Source of the DNA: an uncultured Sphingomonadaceae bacterium
GTDB lineage: Bacteria > Pseudomonadota > Alphaproteobacteria > Sphingomonadales > Sphingomonadaceae
Direction: 5' to 3'
NCBI GenBank assembly: GCA_947258815.1
Contig: CAMYJW010000030.1
Coordinates: 558,001-622,000 of the forward strand
Length of the DNA stretch: 64,000 bases
Part shown: one piece after another, positions 1 through 8,804 of the stretch
Layout of the letters: every line of letters begins with the position of its first letter
How positions within the stretch are numbered: the stretch's first letter is position 1
The notes under the pieces: model-generated
The model's input: only the letters and a program-made list of their open reading frames with translations
What the model was told of the DNA's origin: nothing
Database searches by the model: none
Made by a program: the position numbers and the translations under genes

Positions 1-519
1 GAAGCCATGAAAGGCACGAAGCCTGCCGATCTCAAGCAGATCGAAGAGCTTGTCAGCGCCGCGGTTGGCGCCAGCGCGGAACGCGGCGATCAGGTGAAAG
101 TCGTGGCGCGCGATTTTGAGCCGGTAATCGATGAACCGCTGGCGTTTTACGAAACCGCGTGGTTCGCAACGCTGGTGCGTCAGGGCGGTGCAATCATCGC
201 GCTGTTGCTGGTCCTTCTGCTCGGCGTGCGGCCTTTGCTAAAGGCGCTTCGCCGCGAACCGGATGCAGGCCCCGAAGGCGAAACCGGCACGGGCGCAGGC
301 GCACACGCCGATCCGGGCGATCCGGGCGCACATTCCGATCCGGCAGCGCACCATTCAGGCAACCCGGTTGACCGCGCCTTGCTGAACGAAAAAGTCGGCC
401 TTGCACAAAGGCTTGTCACGCAGCAGCCCGATAGCGCCGTCGCCGCATTGCGACAGATGCTGAACGAACCGGATCCCAACGCAGCCCCCATCGACGAAGA
501 AGCCGAGGCCACGTCATGA
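1..519 (+). CDS. fliF: Flagellar MS-ring protein FliF, C-terminal part (5' end outside window)
   Basis: FliF forms the membrane-embedded MS ring on which the rotor and export gate are built. The frame is open from base 1, so only about the last 172 residues are present. Visible are the end of the periplasmic ring-building region (a segment containing IEELVSAAVGAS), one transmembrane helix (roughly residues 58-75 of this fragment, GGAIIALLLVLLLGV), and a charged cytoplasmic tail. The tail's last part should bind the N-terminal domain of FliG, the next gene. The linker between helix and tail is rich in Gly, Asp, His and Ala, which is common in FliF. The stop codon overlaps the fliG start (ATGA), indicating translational coupling. 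The identity rests on this C-terminal layout plus the neighbours. Confidence 0.93.
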   Translation, partial: EAMKGTKPADLKQIEELVSAAVGASAERGDQVKVVARDFEPVIDEPLAFYETAWFATLVRQGGAIIALLLVLLLGVRPLLKALRREPDAGPEGETGTGAGAHADPGDPGAHSDPAAHHSGNPVDRALLNEKVGLAQRLVTQQPDSAVAALRQMLNEPDPNAAPIDEEAEATS

Positions 520-1526
520 GCGAACCTGTAACACTCGATCCGGCAGACAATGCCGCCGTGATGGTGATGCTGCTTGAAGACGATCAGGCCGCGCAGATCC
601 TTGCCCGGCTTGAGCCTGAAGAACTGCGCCTGATGGGCGAGAAAATGTGCGCGCTGGGCGAAATTCAGCCCGAAGTGATCGCGCAGGCGATCAGCCGTTT
701 CGTGGAGAAAACCGAAAAGCTGGGTCTGGTCGCGCATGATCGCGTCGGCCAGGTCCGCTCGCTGATGGCCAGCGCCATCGGCGATGTCAAAGCACAAAGC
801 CTGATGCAACGTATCATGCCCGAACAGCCACAACAGCCATCCTCGCTTGAGCTTGCCCGCTGGCTTACGCCCGATGCGCTGGTTCCGCTGCTTAAAGGCG
901 AACATCCCCAGGCCATTGCCGTGCTGCTGGTGCAGCTTGATCCCGAAGTGGCCGCCGCCGTGCTGCATGCGCTGCCTGAAGACATCCAGCCGCAAGTCGT
1001 CCACCGGATCGCCACGCTTGGCCCGGTCGCTCCCGAAGCGCTGATCATGCTTGAAGAACTGCTCAACCGGCGGATCGGGGAATGTCATGGACAGGCGATG
1101 CTGACAATCGGCGGCCCGCGCGAAGCCGCCGACATCATCAACAATTCCGACAAGCTGGTGGAAAAGCGCGCGATGGCGGAAATTTCGAAGGCCGACAAAG
1201 CGCTGGCCAAGGAAATCGAGGCCGAAATGTTCAAGTTCGAACACCTGTTCGTGCTCGATCCGCAATCAATGGGATCGCTGCTGCGCGAAGTGGAAAGCGA
1301 TACGCTGATCGATGCGCTCAAAGGCATAGCCGAAGACGAACGCGAGTGCTTCTTTGGTGCCATGTCCAGCCGCGCGGCGGATGGCGTTCGCGATGAAATT
1401 GCCGCGCGCGGCAGAGTGAAGATCGCCGATGTTGTGGCGGCGCAAAAACAGGTTGTGGAAATCGCCCGCCGTCTGGCCGCCGATGGCGTGATCGCATTCG
1501 GATCGGGCGACGACGAATATGTCTGA
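516..1526 (+). CDS. fliG: Flagellar motor switch protein FliG
   Basis: FliG is the rotor subunit that joins the FliF ring to FliM/FliN and meets the stator through its charged C-terminal domain. The 336-residue length is normal. The N-terminal domain begins near the ATG at 516, the middle domain carries the conserved EHPQ motif (residues about 129-132, EHPQAIAVLLVQL) that contacts FliM, and the C-terminal torque domain holds the MSSRAADGVRDEI helix with its charged residues. It starts inside the fliF stop and its end overlaps fliH by 8 bases, so it belongs to one polycistronic unit. Identification is firm. Confidence 0.97.
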   Translation: MSEPVTLDPADNAAVMVMLLEDDQAAQILARLEPEELRLMGEKMCALGEIQPEVIAQAISRFVEKTEKLGLVAHDRVGQVRSLMASAIGDVKAQSLMQRIMPEQPQQPSSLELARWLTPDALVPLLKGEHPQAIAVLLVQLDPEVAAAVLHALPEDIQPQVVHRIATLGPVAPEALIMLEELLNRRIGECHGQAMLTIGGPREAADIINNSDKLVEKRAMAEISKADKALAKEIEAEMFKFEHLFVLDPQSMGSLLREVESDTLIDALKGIAEDERECFFGAMSSRAADGVRDEIAARGRVKIADVVAAQKQVVEIARRLAADGVIAFGSGDDEYV

Positions 1527-2121
1527 TCCGCATCGCGCCGTGCCGGTCAGCACGCTGACCGGGCCATCCGGGTTTCGCGCCACTGATCGGTTTGGCGAGA
1601 TAGCCGGCGCGGCTGCGTTCCAGCCCAAAGAGCCGCAAAATGAAGCGAGCGAAGACCCGATTGCCGCCGCTTTTGCCGATGGGCATGCCGCGGGCATCGC
1701 CGAAGCGCAGGCACAGGCGGCAGAACAAATCCACACACTGACCGAGGCGCGCGAGGCGCTGGGGCTGTCATTCGCGCGGCTCGATCAGCAGATGGAAGAA
1801 GATCTGCGGCTGCGGCTGCGCGATACTGTCAGCGCCTTGTGCGAAGCCGCTATCGCGCCGCTCGCGCTTGATCAGGATGCATTGATCCGCAGAGTTGAAC
1901 TGGCAGTATCCATGCTTGCCCGCGCCGATGACGAACGGGTTATCCGGCTGCACCCGGACGATATCGAACTTGTGAGCAAACGCCTTGCGCGCGAATGGGC
2001 GGTGCAGCCCGATCCCGCGCTGGAACGCGGCAGCCTTCGCGTTGAAAGTACGAACGGCGGCGTTGAAGACGGCCCGGCCACCTGGCGGCGCGCCATTGCA
2101 GAGGCGCTGCGCCAGTGCTGA
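1519..2121 (+). CDS. fliH: Flagellar assembly protein FliH
   Basis: FliH is the stator-like regulator of the export ATPase FliI and helps dock the ATPase to the C-ring. The product has 200 residues. Its N-terminal part is rich in Ala, Gln and Glu, with a predicted long helix (AHAAGIAEAQAQAAEQI, about residues 55-75), as in the FliH/V-ATPase E-subunit fold. The C-terminal globular part includes DDERVIRLHPDDIELV, typical of FliH. Sequence conservation is low in this family, so the position between fliG and fliI carries much of the weight. The stop overlaps the GTG start of fliI. Confidence 0.9.
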   Translation: MSDPHRAVPVSTLTGPSGFRATDRFGEIAGAAAFQPKEPQNEASEDPIAAAFADGHAAGIAEAQAQAAEQIHTLTEAREALGLSFARLDQQMEEDLRLRLRDTVSALCEAAIAPLALDQDALIRRVELAVSMLARADDERVIRLHPDDIELVSKRLAREWAVQPDPALERGSLRVESTNGGVEDGPATWRRAIAEALRQC

Positions 2122-3464
2122 GCCTGTTCGAGCCGATCCTTGCCGATCTGTCTGCAGAGCCGATCGCGCTTGCACCGGGCCGATATGGACTGGTCAGCGC
2201 GTGCGATGGCGGGCTTCTGGAAGTCAGCGGACTTTCCGTCCCCGTCGGTTCTATGTGCCGCGTGGCCCATGGCCGCAATCTTTCACTCAACGCGGAAGTT
2301 ATCGGTTTTCGCAACGGCCGCACGATGATGATGTTGCTGGGCGACTCGGTCATGCTGCGCCCTGGCGCGCGTGTCTGGCCCGAAGGGCGGCCCGGCCTGC
2401 TCCCGGTGGGCGAAGCGTTTCTGGGCCGCGCGATAGATGGCGAAGGCCTGCCAATCGATGGTGGCAGCCCGATCAATGCGCGCTGCGAATGGCCTTCGGA
2501 AGGTATCCGCACCGGCGCGCTCGATCGCAGCCCGGTGCGCGAACCGTTCGATACCGGCGTGCGTTCGATCAACGCGCTGACCACATTCGGCATTGGCCAG
2601 CGGATCGGCATCATGGCCGGTTCGGGGGTGGGCAAATCCGTCCTGATAGATATGATCGCACGCGGGTCGCAGGCGGATGTTATCGTCGTTGGCCTGATCG
2701 GCGAGCGCGCACGCGAAGTTTCCGATTTCGTCGAACGACACATGACTCAAGGCAAGCGCGAGCGCACTGTCGTCGTCGCGGTTCCCGCTGACCATGCGCC
2801 CAATCTGCGCCTGCGCGGCGCGATGCTGGCAACCTCAATGGCCGAACACTTCCGCAGCGCGGGCAAACGGGTTTTGCTGATCATGGACAGCCTCACCCGC
2901 GTGGCCCATGCGGCGCGCGAAATCGGCCTGCTGCTGGGCGAACCGGGCGCCGCGCGCGGCTATCCGCCGTCTGCCCTCGCCACGATCACCAAACTGGTGG
3001 AGCGCGCCGGCAACTCCGCTGCCAGCGGTGGCTCGATCACCGGCATCTACACAGTGCTTGCCGATGGCGACAATCAGGATGATCCGGTGGTCGATACCGC
3101 GCGTTCGATCCTTGATGGTCATATCGTGCTTTCGCGCGAACTTGCGCAGCGCGGACAATACCCGGCAGTTGATATCGCCGCCTCGCTCAGCCGGGTGATG
3201 AACGATATTGCAGCGGCCGAACATCAAACCCACGCCCGCACGTTTCGCGCGCTGACCGCAACCTACGAGGCCAACCGCGATCTGGTTTTGATGGGCGCCT
3301 ATCGCGCCGGCGCCGACCCGCAGCTTGATCGCGCAATTGCGATGCATGACGCGCTGAGCGGGTTTCTGGGTCAGGAAACGCATGCAACCGTGCCGCTTGG
3401 TGAAAGCATCGCGCAGCTCGCAACCCTGCTTGCCTCAGGCGAGGCAGACGCTCCGCCGCCATGA
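2115..3464 (+). CDS. fliI: Flagellar protein export ATPase FliI
   Basis: FliI is the F1-beta-like ATPase that energises export of rod, hook and filament subunits at the base of the flagellum. The 449-residue protein starts at a GTG that overlaps the fliH stop. The Walker A motif GSGVGKS lies at residues 169-175, followed by the GERAREV segment, the Walker B strand ending LLIMDSLTR, and the family-specific region LLGEPGAARGYPPSAL. SGGSITGIYTVL and DGHIVLSRELAQ are further hallmarks of the FliI/YscN family. Length and motif order are standard, and flagellar neighbours exclude a type III injectisome paralogue. Confidence 0.98.
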   Translation: MLSLFEPILADLSAEPIALAPGRYGLVSACDGGLLEVSGLSVPVGSMCRVAHGRNLSLNAEVIGFRNGRTMMMLLGDSVMLRPGARVWPEGRPGLLPVGEAFLGRAIDGEGLPIDGGSPINARCEWPSEGIRTGALDRSPVREPFDTGVRSINALTTFGIGQRIGIMAGSGVGKSVLIDMIARGSQADVIVVGLIGERAREVSDFVERHMTQGKRERTVVVAVPADHAPNLRLRGAMLATSMAEHFRSAGKRVLLIMDSLTRVAHAAREIGLLLGEPGAARGYPPSALATITKLVERAGNSAASGGSITGIYTVLADGDNQDDPVVDTARSILDGHIVLSRELAQRGQYPAVDIAASLSRVMNDIAAAEHQTHARTFRALTATYEANRDLVLMGAYRAGADPQLDRAIAMHDALSGFLGQETHATVPLGESIAQLATLLASGEADAPPP

Positions 3465-3886
3465 AAGCCGAACGCGCCAAACTGAAGCGGCTCATGCGGC
3501 TGGAACAAATCCGCGCCATCGCCAAACAGACCGCCGCCGCAGAAGCTGCAGAAGCGGAAAGCACGCTGGCACAGCTCACCAGCCTGTCAAACCACACCGG
3601 GCAGCTGGCCGCGCAGTATGCGCTGCGCCCCGGTGCAAGCAATGGCGCGCAATTGCGCCATCAAGGCGCGTTCGTGCGCGAGCTGCGTAACCTCAGCGCC
3701 ACAACTGCCAACGATGCATCGCGCGCGCAGGTCATCGCCGATGGCAAGCTGGCCGATCTTGCCGCTGCCGAACGCCGCCGTGCAGTCGTCGAAGAGCGGA
3801 CCGACCGGCAAAAACGTAAGCTCACCAAGGCGGCGCAAGCCCCATCATCGGGCACGCGCCGGGGGTTTGGCACGGGTCTTGAATAG
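3461..3886 (+). CDS. fliJ: Flagellar export chaperone/stalk protein FliJ
   Basis: This 141-residue protein is predicted to be almost entirely helical, with heptad-like runs of Ala, Leu, Glu, Lys and Arg. That is expected for FliJ, the coiled-coil stalk (gamma-subunit-like) inserted in the FliI hexamer. The start ATG overlaps the fliI stop by four bases. The N-terminus MKAERAKLKRLMRLEQIRAIAKQ resembles FliJ, whose sequence is otherwise poorly conserved. Calling it FliJ depends mainly on position directly after fliI and on the coiled-coil composition. Confidence 0.85.
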   Translation: MKAERAKLKRLMRLEQIRAIAKQTAAAEAAEAESTLAQLTSLSNHTGQLAAQYALRPGASNGAQLRHQGAFVRELRNLSATTANDASRAQVIADGKLADLAAAERRRAVVEERTDRQKRKLTKAAQAPSSGTRRGFGTGLE

Positions 3887-3914
3887 ACGTGCATAGAACG
3901 CAGCCGAGGATCGA

Positions 3915-5579
3915 ATGCACATATTTCACCCCACATCTGGCGCTGGAAAATCCGGCCTGTCTCCCACAATCGCCCTACCCGGCGAAACCAGCCCGGAAAC
4001 CCCGGATTCAGGCGCTTTTCTCAATCTTCTGGGAAGCGAACTGAGCGCGGATGCGCAACCGGAAACCGGCCTTAAGGGCGATGTGCCCGATGGCCCGGAC
4101 GTAATCGCCCTCACCTCCCCGGACGGCAAACCCGGCAAACCCGGCAAAACTGATCCGCAACCCGGCAAAACTTTGCCGCCTGCATTGCCGGCTCGGGTTT
4201 CATCCGGCTCCACATCGCACCTCGCCATAAACGCCAGCGAGATTTTCAGCCCGGCAGCGCAAGTCATAAGCGATGCGGGCCAAACGCAACCGGTCGCCAC
4301 TGACAAGGCAGCCGGAGTTTCCGTTTCCGCAAAGCCGCTGGGCGCTGAAACTGCCCTCAAAGGTGAGGCGGCATTAAAGACCGCGCCCGATACGCCGCCC
4401 ACGGCAACAACAGTGAAAACCATTCCCACTGACGAACGGGCGCAGGTTCGGGGTCAGGGTCAGGCCGGGACAGACAGCAAGCCAGTGACGGCAAAGCCGC
4501 TGGGCGCAGCAATTGATCACAGTGCAAACGTGCCCGGATCGCCGCGACCCGCAGCAAGGCACACCGCACCGGGCAGGCAGGTTTCAGCCATAACGCTCCC
4601 CTCACTGGACCAGACGGATGGGGAACAATCGCCTAACGCCATTCCTGCCGCGTCAACCCGCAAGGCCGGACGCACAGCAGAGCCGGGCGGCACGCGGCCC
4701 GCCACCGCGATCACGCTGAGCGTCAAACCCAAAGCGCAACTTGCCAACACGCACGCCAGCCAACCGGCGCAGCACCCGGCGCAAGCGAATATCGCAAACG
4801 CAGATGGAACTCCCGCTTCGGCAACCCCGACGAACCCGGCATCGGCAAAGCCATCGACAAACGGCGAGGTTATTCCATCAGACAGGCCGCTCGTCGATGC
4901 AGAGCAACCCGCGAAACAAGCGCAGCGCTCCAAATCGGCGATCGGCAATGGCTCGCCCACGTCAACCAAAACAAAAATCGCGCACACCGCAATCGCGGAA
5001 CCGGCGATAATGCCGACAATCGCCGATGCAAGACCGGCCAGCGCGGCCCCGGCTGGCGCGCAGGTCCAGCCTGCAACCAACGCTGTCCAGACCGGCCCGC
5101 AGGATTTTACAACGCTGGTCGATAAGCTGGTCGAAGCGCGCGAACAGGCTTCGCCGCAGACGATCCGCACCGCGCTGCGCCACAACGATTTCGGCCTCGT
5201 CAATCTCCAGTTTCGCACCAACGAAGCGCGGCTGAACGTGACAATGGCAAGCGCCGATCCCGATTTCGCCCCAGCCGTCCAGGCAGCCAGCATCGTTGCA
5301 CAGGCACAGGCCGGCGCAAGCGCGGAAAACGGCCAGCAACACAGCGCATCGCGACAGGACGGCCAAAACCAGCAACAGCAGCAGATCGCGTCAGGTTCGG
5401 GCCAGACGGGCGCGCAGACGCAGTCTCAGTCTCAGTCTTCGGCACAATCTCAGGCACAATCCGGTCAGCGCGACGATCCGCGCGATCAGCAAACGCAGGC
5501 GCAAACCGACACCGGGAACGGCAGGCAGCGCCCATCGCCATCCGGCAAAGACACACCGCGCGGCGACATTTTCGCCTGA
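3915..5579 (+). CDS. fliK: Flagellar hook-length control protein FliK
   Basis: FliK is a secreted molecular ruler that switches the export gate from hook to filament substrates. The 554-residue product has a long low-complexity middle rich in Pro, Ala, Thr, Ser and Lys, including an imperfect GKPGKP repeat near residues 73-85, as expected for the ruler. The conserved globular C-terminal domain (about residues 395-455) includes a DFGLVNLQFRTNEARLNVTM-like strand pair, then a Gln/Ser-rich tail with SQSQS repeats. It lies 28 bases after fliJ. The disordered sequence gives little direct homology, but domain order and context are convincing. Confidence 0.9.
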   Translation: MHIFHPTSGAGKSGLSPTIALPGETSPETPDSGAFLNLLGSELSADAQPETGLKGDVPDGPDVIALTSPDGKPGKPGKTDPQPGKTLPPALPARVSSGSTSHLAINASEIFSPAAQVISDAGQTQPVATDKAAGVSVSAKPLGAETALKGEAALKTAPDTPPTATTVKTIPTDERAQVRGQGQAGTDSKPVTAKPLGAAIDHSANVPGSPRPAARHTAPGRQVSAITLPSLDQTDGEQSPNAIPAASTRKAGRTAEPGGTRPATAITLSVKPKAQLANTHASQPAQHPAQANIANADGTPASATPTNPASAKPSTNGEVIPSDRPLVDAEQPAKQAQRSKSAIGNGSPTSTKTKIAHTAIAEPAIMPTIADARPASAAPAGAQVQPATNAVQTGPQDFTTLVDKLVEAREQASPQTIRTALRHNDFGLVNLQFRTNEARLNVTMASADPDFAPAVQAASIVAQAQAGASAENGQQHSASRQDGQNQQQQQIASGSGQTGAQTQSQSQSSAQSQAQSGQRDDPRDQQTQAQTDTGNGRQRPSPSGKDTPRGDIFA

Positions 5580-5615
5580 GCGCGAACATTCACACGCATT
5601 CCAAGGGGGTAAACG

Positions 5616-6200
5616 ATGAGCAAAGACACCGAAGACGAAAAGCCCAAAAAGAAGGGCAAAGGCATGATGATGAAGCTGGTGCTCGGCGTCGTTTTGATTG
5701 CCGCAGGCGGCGGCGGCGCGTTTGGCATGATGCAGGCTGGCCTGATCGGAGGCGGAAAACACGAAAAGGAAGACAACAATCCCAAGCTGGTGCGCAAGGG
5801 GGATGAAGATCCGTTCGCGCCGCCCGCCAAGGATAAGGAAGCTGCCGGTCTGGCCGATGTGCACGGCGATGGCGGCAGCAAATATCGCACCAGCTATTAC
5901 AGTTTCGCCGACGAGTTCACATCGAACCTCAAGCATTCCGATGCGCTGGTCCAGATCAGCCTTGCCGCCTCCACCAAGCGGGACGGGCGCGTGCTGATGT
6001 GGATGCAGAAACACGAGCTGGCGATCCGATCCGCGCTGCTCACCATCCTTGCCGATACGCCCGAAGACGATGTTTATACGCTGGAAGGCAAAAAACAGCT
6101 TCAGGAACGGCTGACCGCCGCAATCAACACGGTGCTGACCGAGAACGAAGGGTTTGGCGGCGTCGATGCCGTCTATTTCCGGTCGTTCATCATCCAGTGA
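5616..6200 (+). CDS. fliL: Flagellar basal body-associated protein FliL
   Basis: FliL is a single-pass inner-membrane protein that surrounds and stabilises the stator units. The 194-residue product has a lysine-rich cytoplasmic N-terminus (residues 1-18), one transmembrane helix (about 20-43, with VVLIAAGGGGAFGMM) and a periplasmic domain ending VYFRSFIIQ, which matches the typical C-terminus of the family. A ribosome-binding sequence AAGGGGG precedes the ATG by a few bases. It sits between fliK and fliM, its usual place. Confidence 0.93.
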   Translation: MSKDTEDEKPKKKGKGMMMKLVLGVVLIAAGGGGAFGMMQAGLIGGGKHEKEDNNPKLVRKGDEDPFAPPAKDKEAAGLADVHGDGGSKYRTSYYSFADEFTSNLKHSDALVQISLAASTKRDGRVLMWMQKHELAIRSALLTILADTPEDDVYTLEGKKQLQERLTAAINTVLTENEGFGGVDAVYFRSFIIQ

Positions 6201-6207
6201 TCCCGGC

Positions 6208-7107
6208 ATGAAGCCCGAACGTTCCTTTGAGGCCGAACGGCCGCTGGCAAATCATTGCCCCGAGCTGCTGCGCGAAGCGCCGCCGCCGCCCGATCCGGCT
6301 ATCGCGCTGGAACGGCTGGGCGAAACGCTGGCCGATACGCTGTCAGCCGGTCTGGCGCGGCTATCGGGCGGCGATCCGGCGAAGCTGCGCCCACAAGCCA
6401 TGCGCGAATGCACATTCGAGGATCTCGCTGGCGAATTTCCCGGCCTTGCCGCGCACTGGCTGTTCGCAACCGGAGAAGCCGGCGCGCGCTTTGTCGTTTC
6501 GATCGAAGGTGGCGCTATCCTGCAACTGGTTGACCGCACATTCGGCGGCACCGGCACTGCGCCCGATCCCTTGCCGGAAGCCTTTCCGCTTTCCGCGCAG
6601 CTTCTTGTCTCGCGCCTGCAAAGCACCGTGGCGACCGCGATCGGCACGGTCCTCCCGCCGGAAAACCCGGCCGCAACCGATGTTCTGAAATACGACAGTT
6701 CGCTGGCCCGGCTGGCCCCGTTCAAGGCGCAGACCGCGCTGCTGCAACTCAAGCTCGACGTGATTGAGGGTGAGCGCGACCCCTGGACGATTTCATTCGT
6801 ATTCACGCCCGACGCGATCAACCAGTTGCAACCGGGCGACACCGCCGGGCCGGAAATCCCCCGCCGCAAGCACGCCGCACCCAACCCGGCGGACGCACCG
6901 TTCGGAGATGTCCCGCTGAAACTCAGCGCCTCGCTGGTTGATATGACGATCGGCTTTGCACGGCTGTGCGCGCTGAAACCCGGAGACATCCTGCCCGTCG
7001 CCGTCGCGCGGCGCGTGCCGCTTAAGGCCGATGGCAAAACCATCGCCCACGGCACCATCGGCGAAAGCGACGATCGCATCGCCATCCAGATCACCAACGC
7101 ATTCTGA
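6208..7107 (+). CDS. fliM: Flagellar motor switch protein FliM, N-terminally divergent
   Basis: FliM forms the middle of the C-ring and normally binds CheY-P through an N-terminal LSQxEIDALL-type peptide. This 299-residue protein has the CheC-like middle domain (about residues 70-190, with GGAILQLVDRTFGG) and a C-terminal SpoA/FliN-like domain (about 225-299). It starts directly at MKPERSF with no recognisable EIDALL motif. The ATG at 6208 was chosen because it follows the fliL stop by a few bases; the longer frame upstream would overlap fliL by 47 bases and still shows no such motif. Function as rotor component is well supported; the mode of CheY control is open. Confidence 0.9.
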   Translation: MKPERSFEAERPLANHCPELLREAPPPPDPAIALERLGETLADTLSAGLARLSGGDPAKLRPQAMRECTFEDLAGEFPGLAAHWLFATGEAGARFVVSIEGGAILQLVDRTFGGTGTAPDPLPEAFPLSAQLLVSRLQSTVATAIGTVLPPENPAATDVLKYDSSLARLAPFKAQTALLQLKLDVIEGERDPWTISFVFTPDAINQLQPGDTAGPEIPRRKHAAPNPADAPFGDVPLKLSASLVDMTIGFARLCALKPGDILPVAVARRVPLKADGKTIAHGTIGESDDRIAIQITNAF

Positions 7108-7126
7108 ACAACAAGGACACGCCACC

Positions 7127-7489
7127 ATGAGCATCCATCCACGCGGTTTCGATTTTCTCAAAGATGTCGATGTGCGTCTTTCGGTCGAACTTGGCCATAT
7201 CGACATGAAACTCAAAGACGTGCTTTCGCTGGGAGAGGAAAGCGTTGTCATGCTCGACCGGCTGACCGACGAACTGCTTGACGTGATGGTCAACGGCAAA
7301 GCCATCGCCAAAGGCGAGATCGTGGCGCAAGGCAATCGCTTTGGGCTGCGCATCGTCGAACTGGCCGGAACCGAGGATCAGGCCGCGCCCGCTTCGCCCG
7401 ATATGCCAGCCACACCCGATCTGGCGGCGGCGGCAACAGCCAATGCGACCGGGACGGCCCCGACATCCGCCGAGGGAGCGCCTCGCTGA
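7127..7489 (+). CDS. fliN: Flagellar motor switch protein FliN
   Basis: FliN builds the base of the C-ring with FliM and helps bring export cargo and FliH to the gate. The 120-residue protein contains one SpoA domain (about residues 12-85) with the characteristic DVDVRLSVELG start and GEIVAQGNRFGLRIVEL end. An Ala/Pro/Thr tail follows. The ATG at 7127 follows AAGGACAC. A longer reading from 7031 would overlap fliM by 77 bases and was not used. Its stop overlaps the fliO start. Confidence 0.95.
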   Translation: MSIHPRGFDFLKDVDVRLSVELGHIDMKLKDVLSLGEESVVMLDRLTDELLDVMVNGKAIAKGEIVAQGNRFGLRIVELAGTEDQAAPASPDMPATPDLAAAATANATGTAPTSAEGAPR

Positions 7490-7776
7490 TGACCTGGTAT
7501 ATCCTTAAACTGCTGGTGATGCTGCCGTTGATCGCGGGGCTGGCCTGGGCCTGCCTTAAACTGGCGAAGAAAGTTCAGGAACGCACCGGGTCGGGAGCAG
7601 AATCCAAAGCCGTGAAGATCATTGAGACAACAATGCTCTCCCCTTCGCTCAAGATCGCGGTGATCGAATTTCACGGCAAGGAAATTCTCGTTTCAGCATC
7701 ACGGCAGGGGCTGACCCGACTTGCCGAAGCGCCGGCACGTCCGCGCCATCTTCAGAACGAAGGAATTGAAGCATGA
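7489..7776 (+). CDS. fliO: Flagellar biosynthetic protein FliO
   Basis: FliO is a small membrane protein that helps assemble the FliP ring of the export gate. The 95-residue product has an N-terminal transmembrane helix (about residues 5-24, [20 protein letters not shown]). A short cytoplasmic domain follows with the pattern [27 protein letters not shown] seen in FliO/SpoA-adjacent proteins. It is coupled to fliN (TGATG) and overlaps fliP by four bases. Small size limits similarity evidence, but position between fliN and fliP is canonical. Confidence 0.88.
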   Translation: MTWYILKLLVMLPLIAGLAWACLKLAKKVQERTGSGAESKAVKIIETTMLSPSLKIAVIEFHGKEILVSASRQGLTRLAEAPARPRHLQNEGIEA

Positions 7777-8525
7777 ACCTGGTGCTTCGCCTGTTTGCGT
7801 TATGCATCGTTTCCATACCCGGAACGGCACATGCCCAGCCTGCGGTATCGGGCGCGCTTGACCGCGCTTTTGGATCGCTGGGCGGCTCTGAAAGCGCGGG
7901 ACTGAGCCTCTCGTTGCAGCTGCTTCTGGTTATGGGTCTGCTTACGATCCTGCCCAGCCTGATCCTGATGATGACCAGCTTCACGCGCATTCTGATCGTT
8001 CTGTCGATCCTGCGTCAGGCGCTTGGCCTTCAGCAATCCCCGCCCAACCAGGTGCTGATCGGCCTGGCGCTGTTCCTCTCGCTGTTCATCATGGCACCCA
8101 CGCTGGAAAAAGTGAACGATCAGGCGATTGCGCCTTATTCCGCCGGAACGATCAACGCCGAACAGGCAATCGTAAAAGCAGGCGATGAATTTCATGCCTT
8201 CATGCTGCGTCAGACGCGCGAACGCGATCTGGCGCTGTTTGCCGATATGGCCGATGCGCCGAAGTTCAAAAACCAAAGCGATGTGCCTTTCTCGATCCTG
8301 CTGCCCGCATTCGTCACCAGCGAGCTGAAAACCGCGTTCCAGATCGGGTTCATGCTGTTTTTGCCGTTTCTGGTGATAGATCTTGTCGTCTCTTCGGTGC
8401 TGATGAGCCTTGGTATGATGATGATGAGCCCGATGCTTGTCTCTTTGCCGTTCAAGCTGCTCCTGTTCGTGCTGGTCGATGGCTGGGCGATGCTGCTTGG
8501 CTCGCTCGCCGCCAGTTTCGGGTGA
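7773..8525 (+). CDS. fliP: Flagellar export gate protein FliP
   Basis: FliP is the main pore-forming subunit of the type III export gate. The 250-residue protein has a cleavable-looking signal peptide (residues 1-22, ending AHAQ), then the conserved hydrophobic block [26 protein letters not shown] and later the block [26 protein letters not shown] that defines the family. Four membrane segments are apparent. Both the length and the motif order are normal. It overlaps fliO and is followed six bases later by fliQ. Confidence 0.98.
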   Translation: MNLVLRLFALCIVSIPGTAHAQPAVSGALDRAFGSLGGSESAGLSLSLQLLLVMGLLTILPSLILMMTSFTRILIVLSILRQALGLQQSPPNQVLIGLALFLSLFIMAPTLEKVNDQAIAPYSAGTINAEQAIVKAGDEFHAFMLRQTRERDLALFADMADAPKFKNQSDVPFSILLPAFVTSELKTAFQIGFMLFLPFLVIDLVVSSVLMSLGMMMMSPMLVSLPFKLLLFVLVDGWAMLLGSLAASFG

Positions 8526-8531
8526 TCGGAC

Positions 8532-8804
8532 ATGGATGATGCTTTTGCCCTGCTTGCTCTGGCAGACCGCATGTTGTGGATCACCGCGCTGGTCGCAGCG
8601 CCAGTGCTGCTGGCCTCGCTGGCTGTTGGCCTTGCGGTGGGCATCGTTCAGGCGGCAACATCGGTGAACGAACAAACGCTGACGTTCGTGCCCAAACTGG
8701 CGATAACCGCGCTGGTTCTGGTGCTGTTCGGATCGTCGATGATGGCGCTCGTCAGCGATTTTGCGCAGGATATCTTCGCCCAGATCGCGAGCGTTTCGCA
8801 GTGA
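8532..8804 (+). CDS. fliQ: Flagellar export gate protein FliQ
   Basis: FliQ is a two-helix gate subunit that wraps the FliP/FliR core. The 90-residue protein has two transmembrane helices and the conserved loop sequence VGIVQAATSVNEQTLTFVPK between them, a clear family signature. The stop overlaps the fliR GTG start by four bases (GTGA). Confidence 0.97.
   Translation: MDDAFALLALADRMLWITALVAAPVLLASLAVGLAVGIVQAATSVNEQTLTFVPKLAITALVLVLFGSSMMALVSDFAQDIFAQIASVSQ

Noticed and set aside
180..1265. 361-residue open frame on the minus strand opposite fliF/fliG
   Set aside because: It is antisense to firmly identified flagellar genes, has no recognisable domain, and is the expected shadow in high-GC DNA.
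4120..4170. Short direct repeats (CCCGGCAAA) inside fliK, first considered as a possible repeat array
   Set aside because: They encode the low-complexity GKPGKP stretch of the FliK ruler region and have no spacer structure, so they are not a CRISPR or regulatory array.
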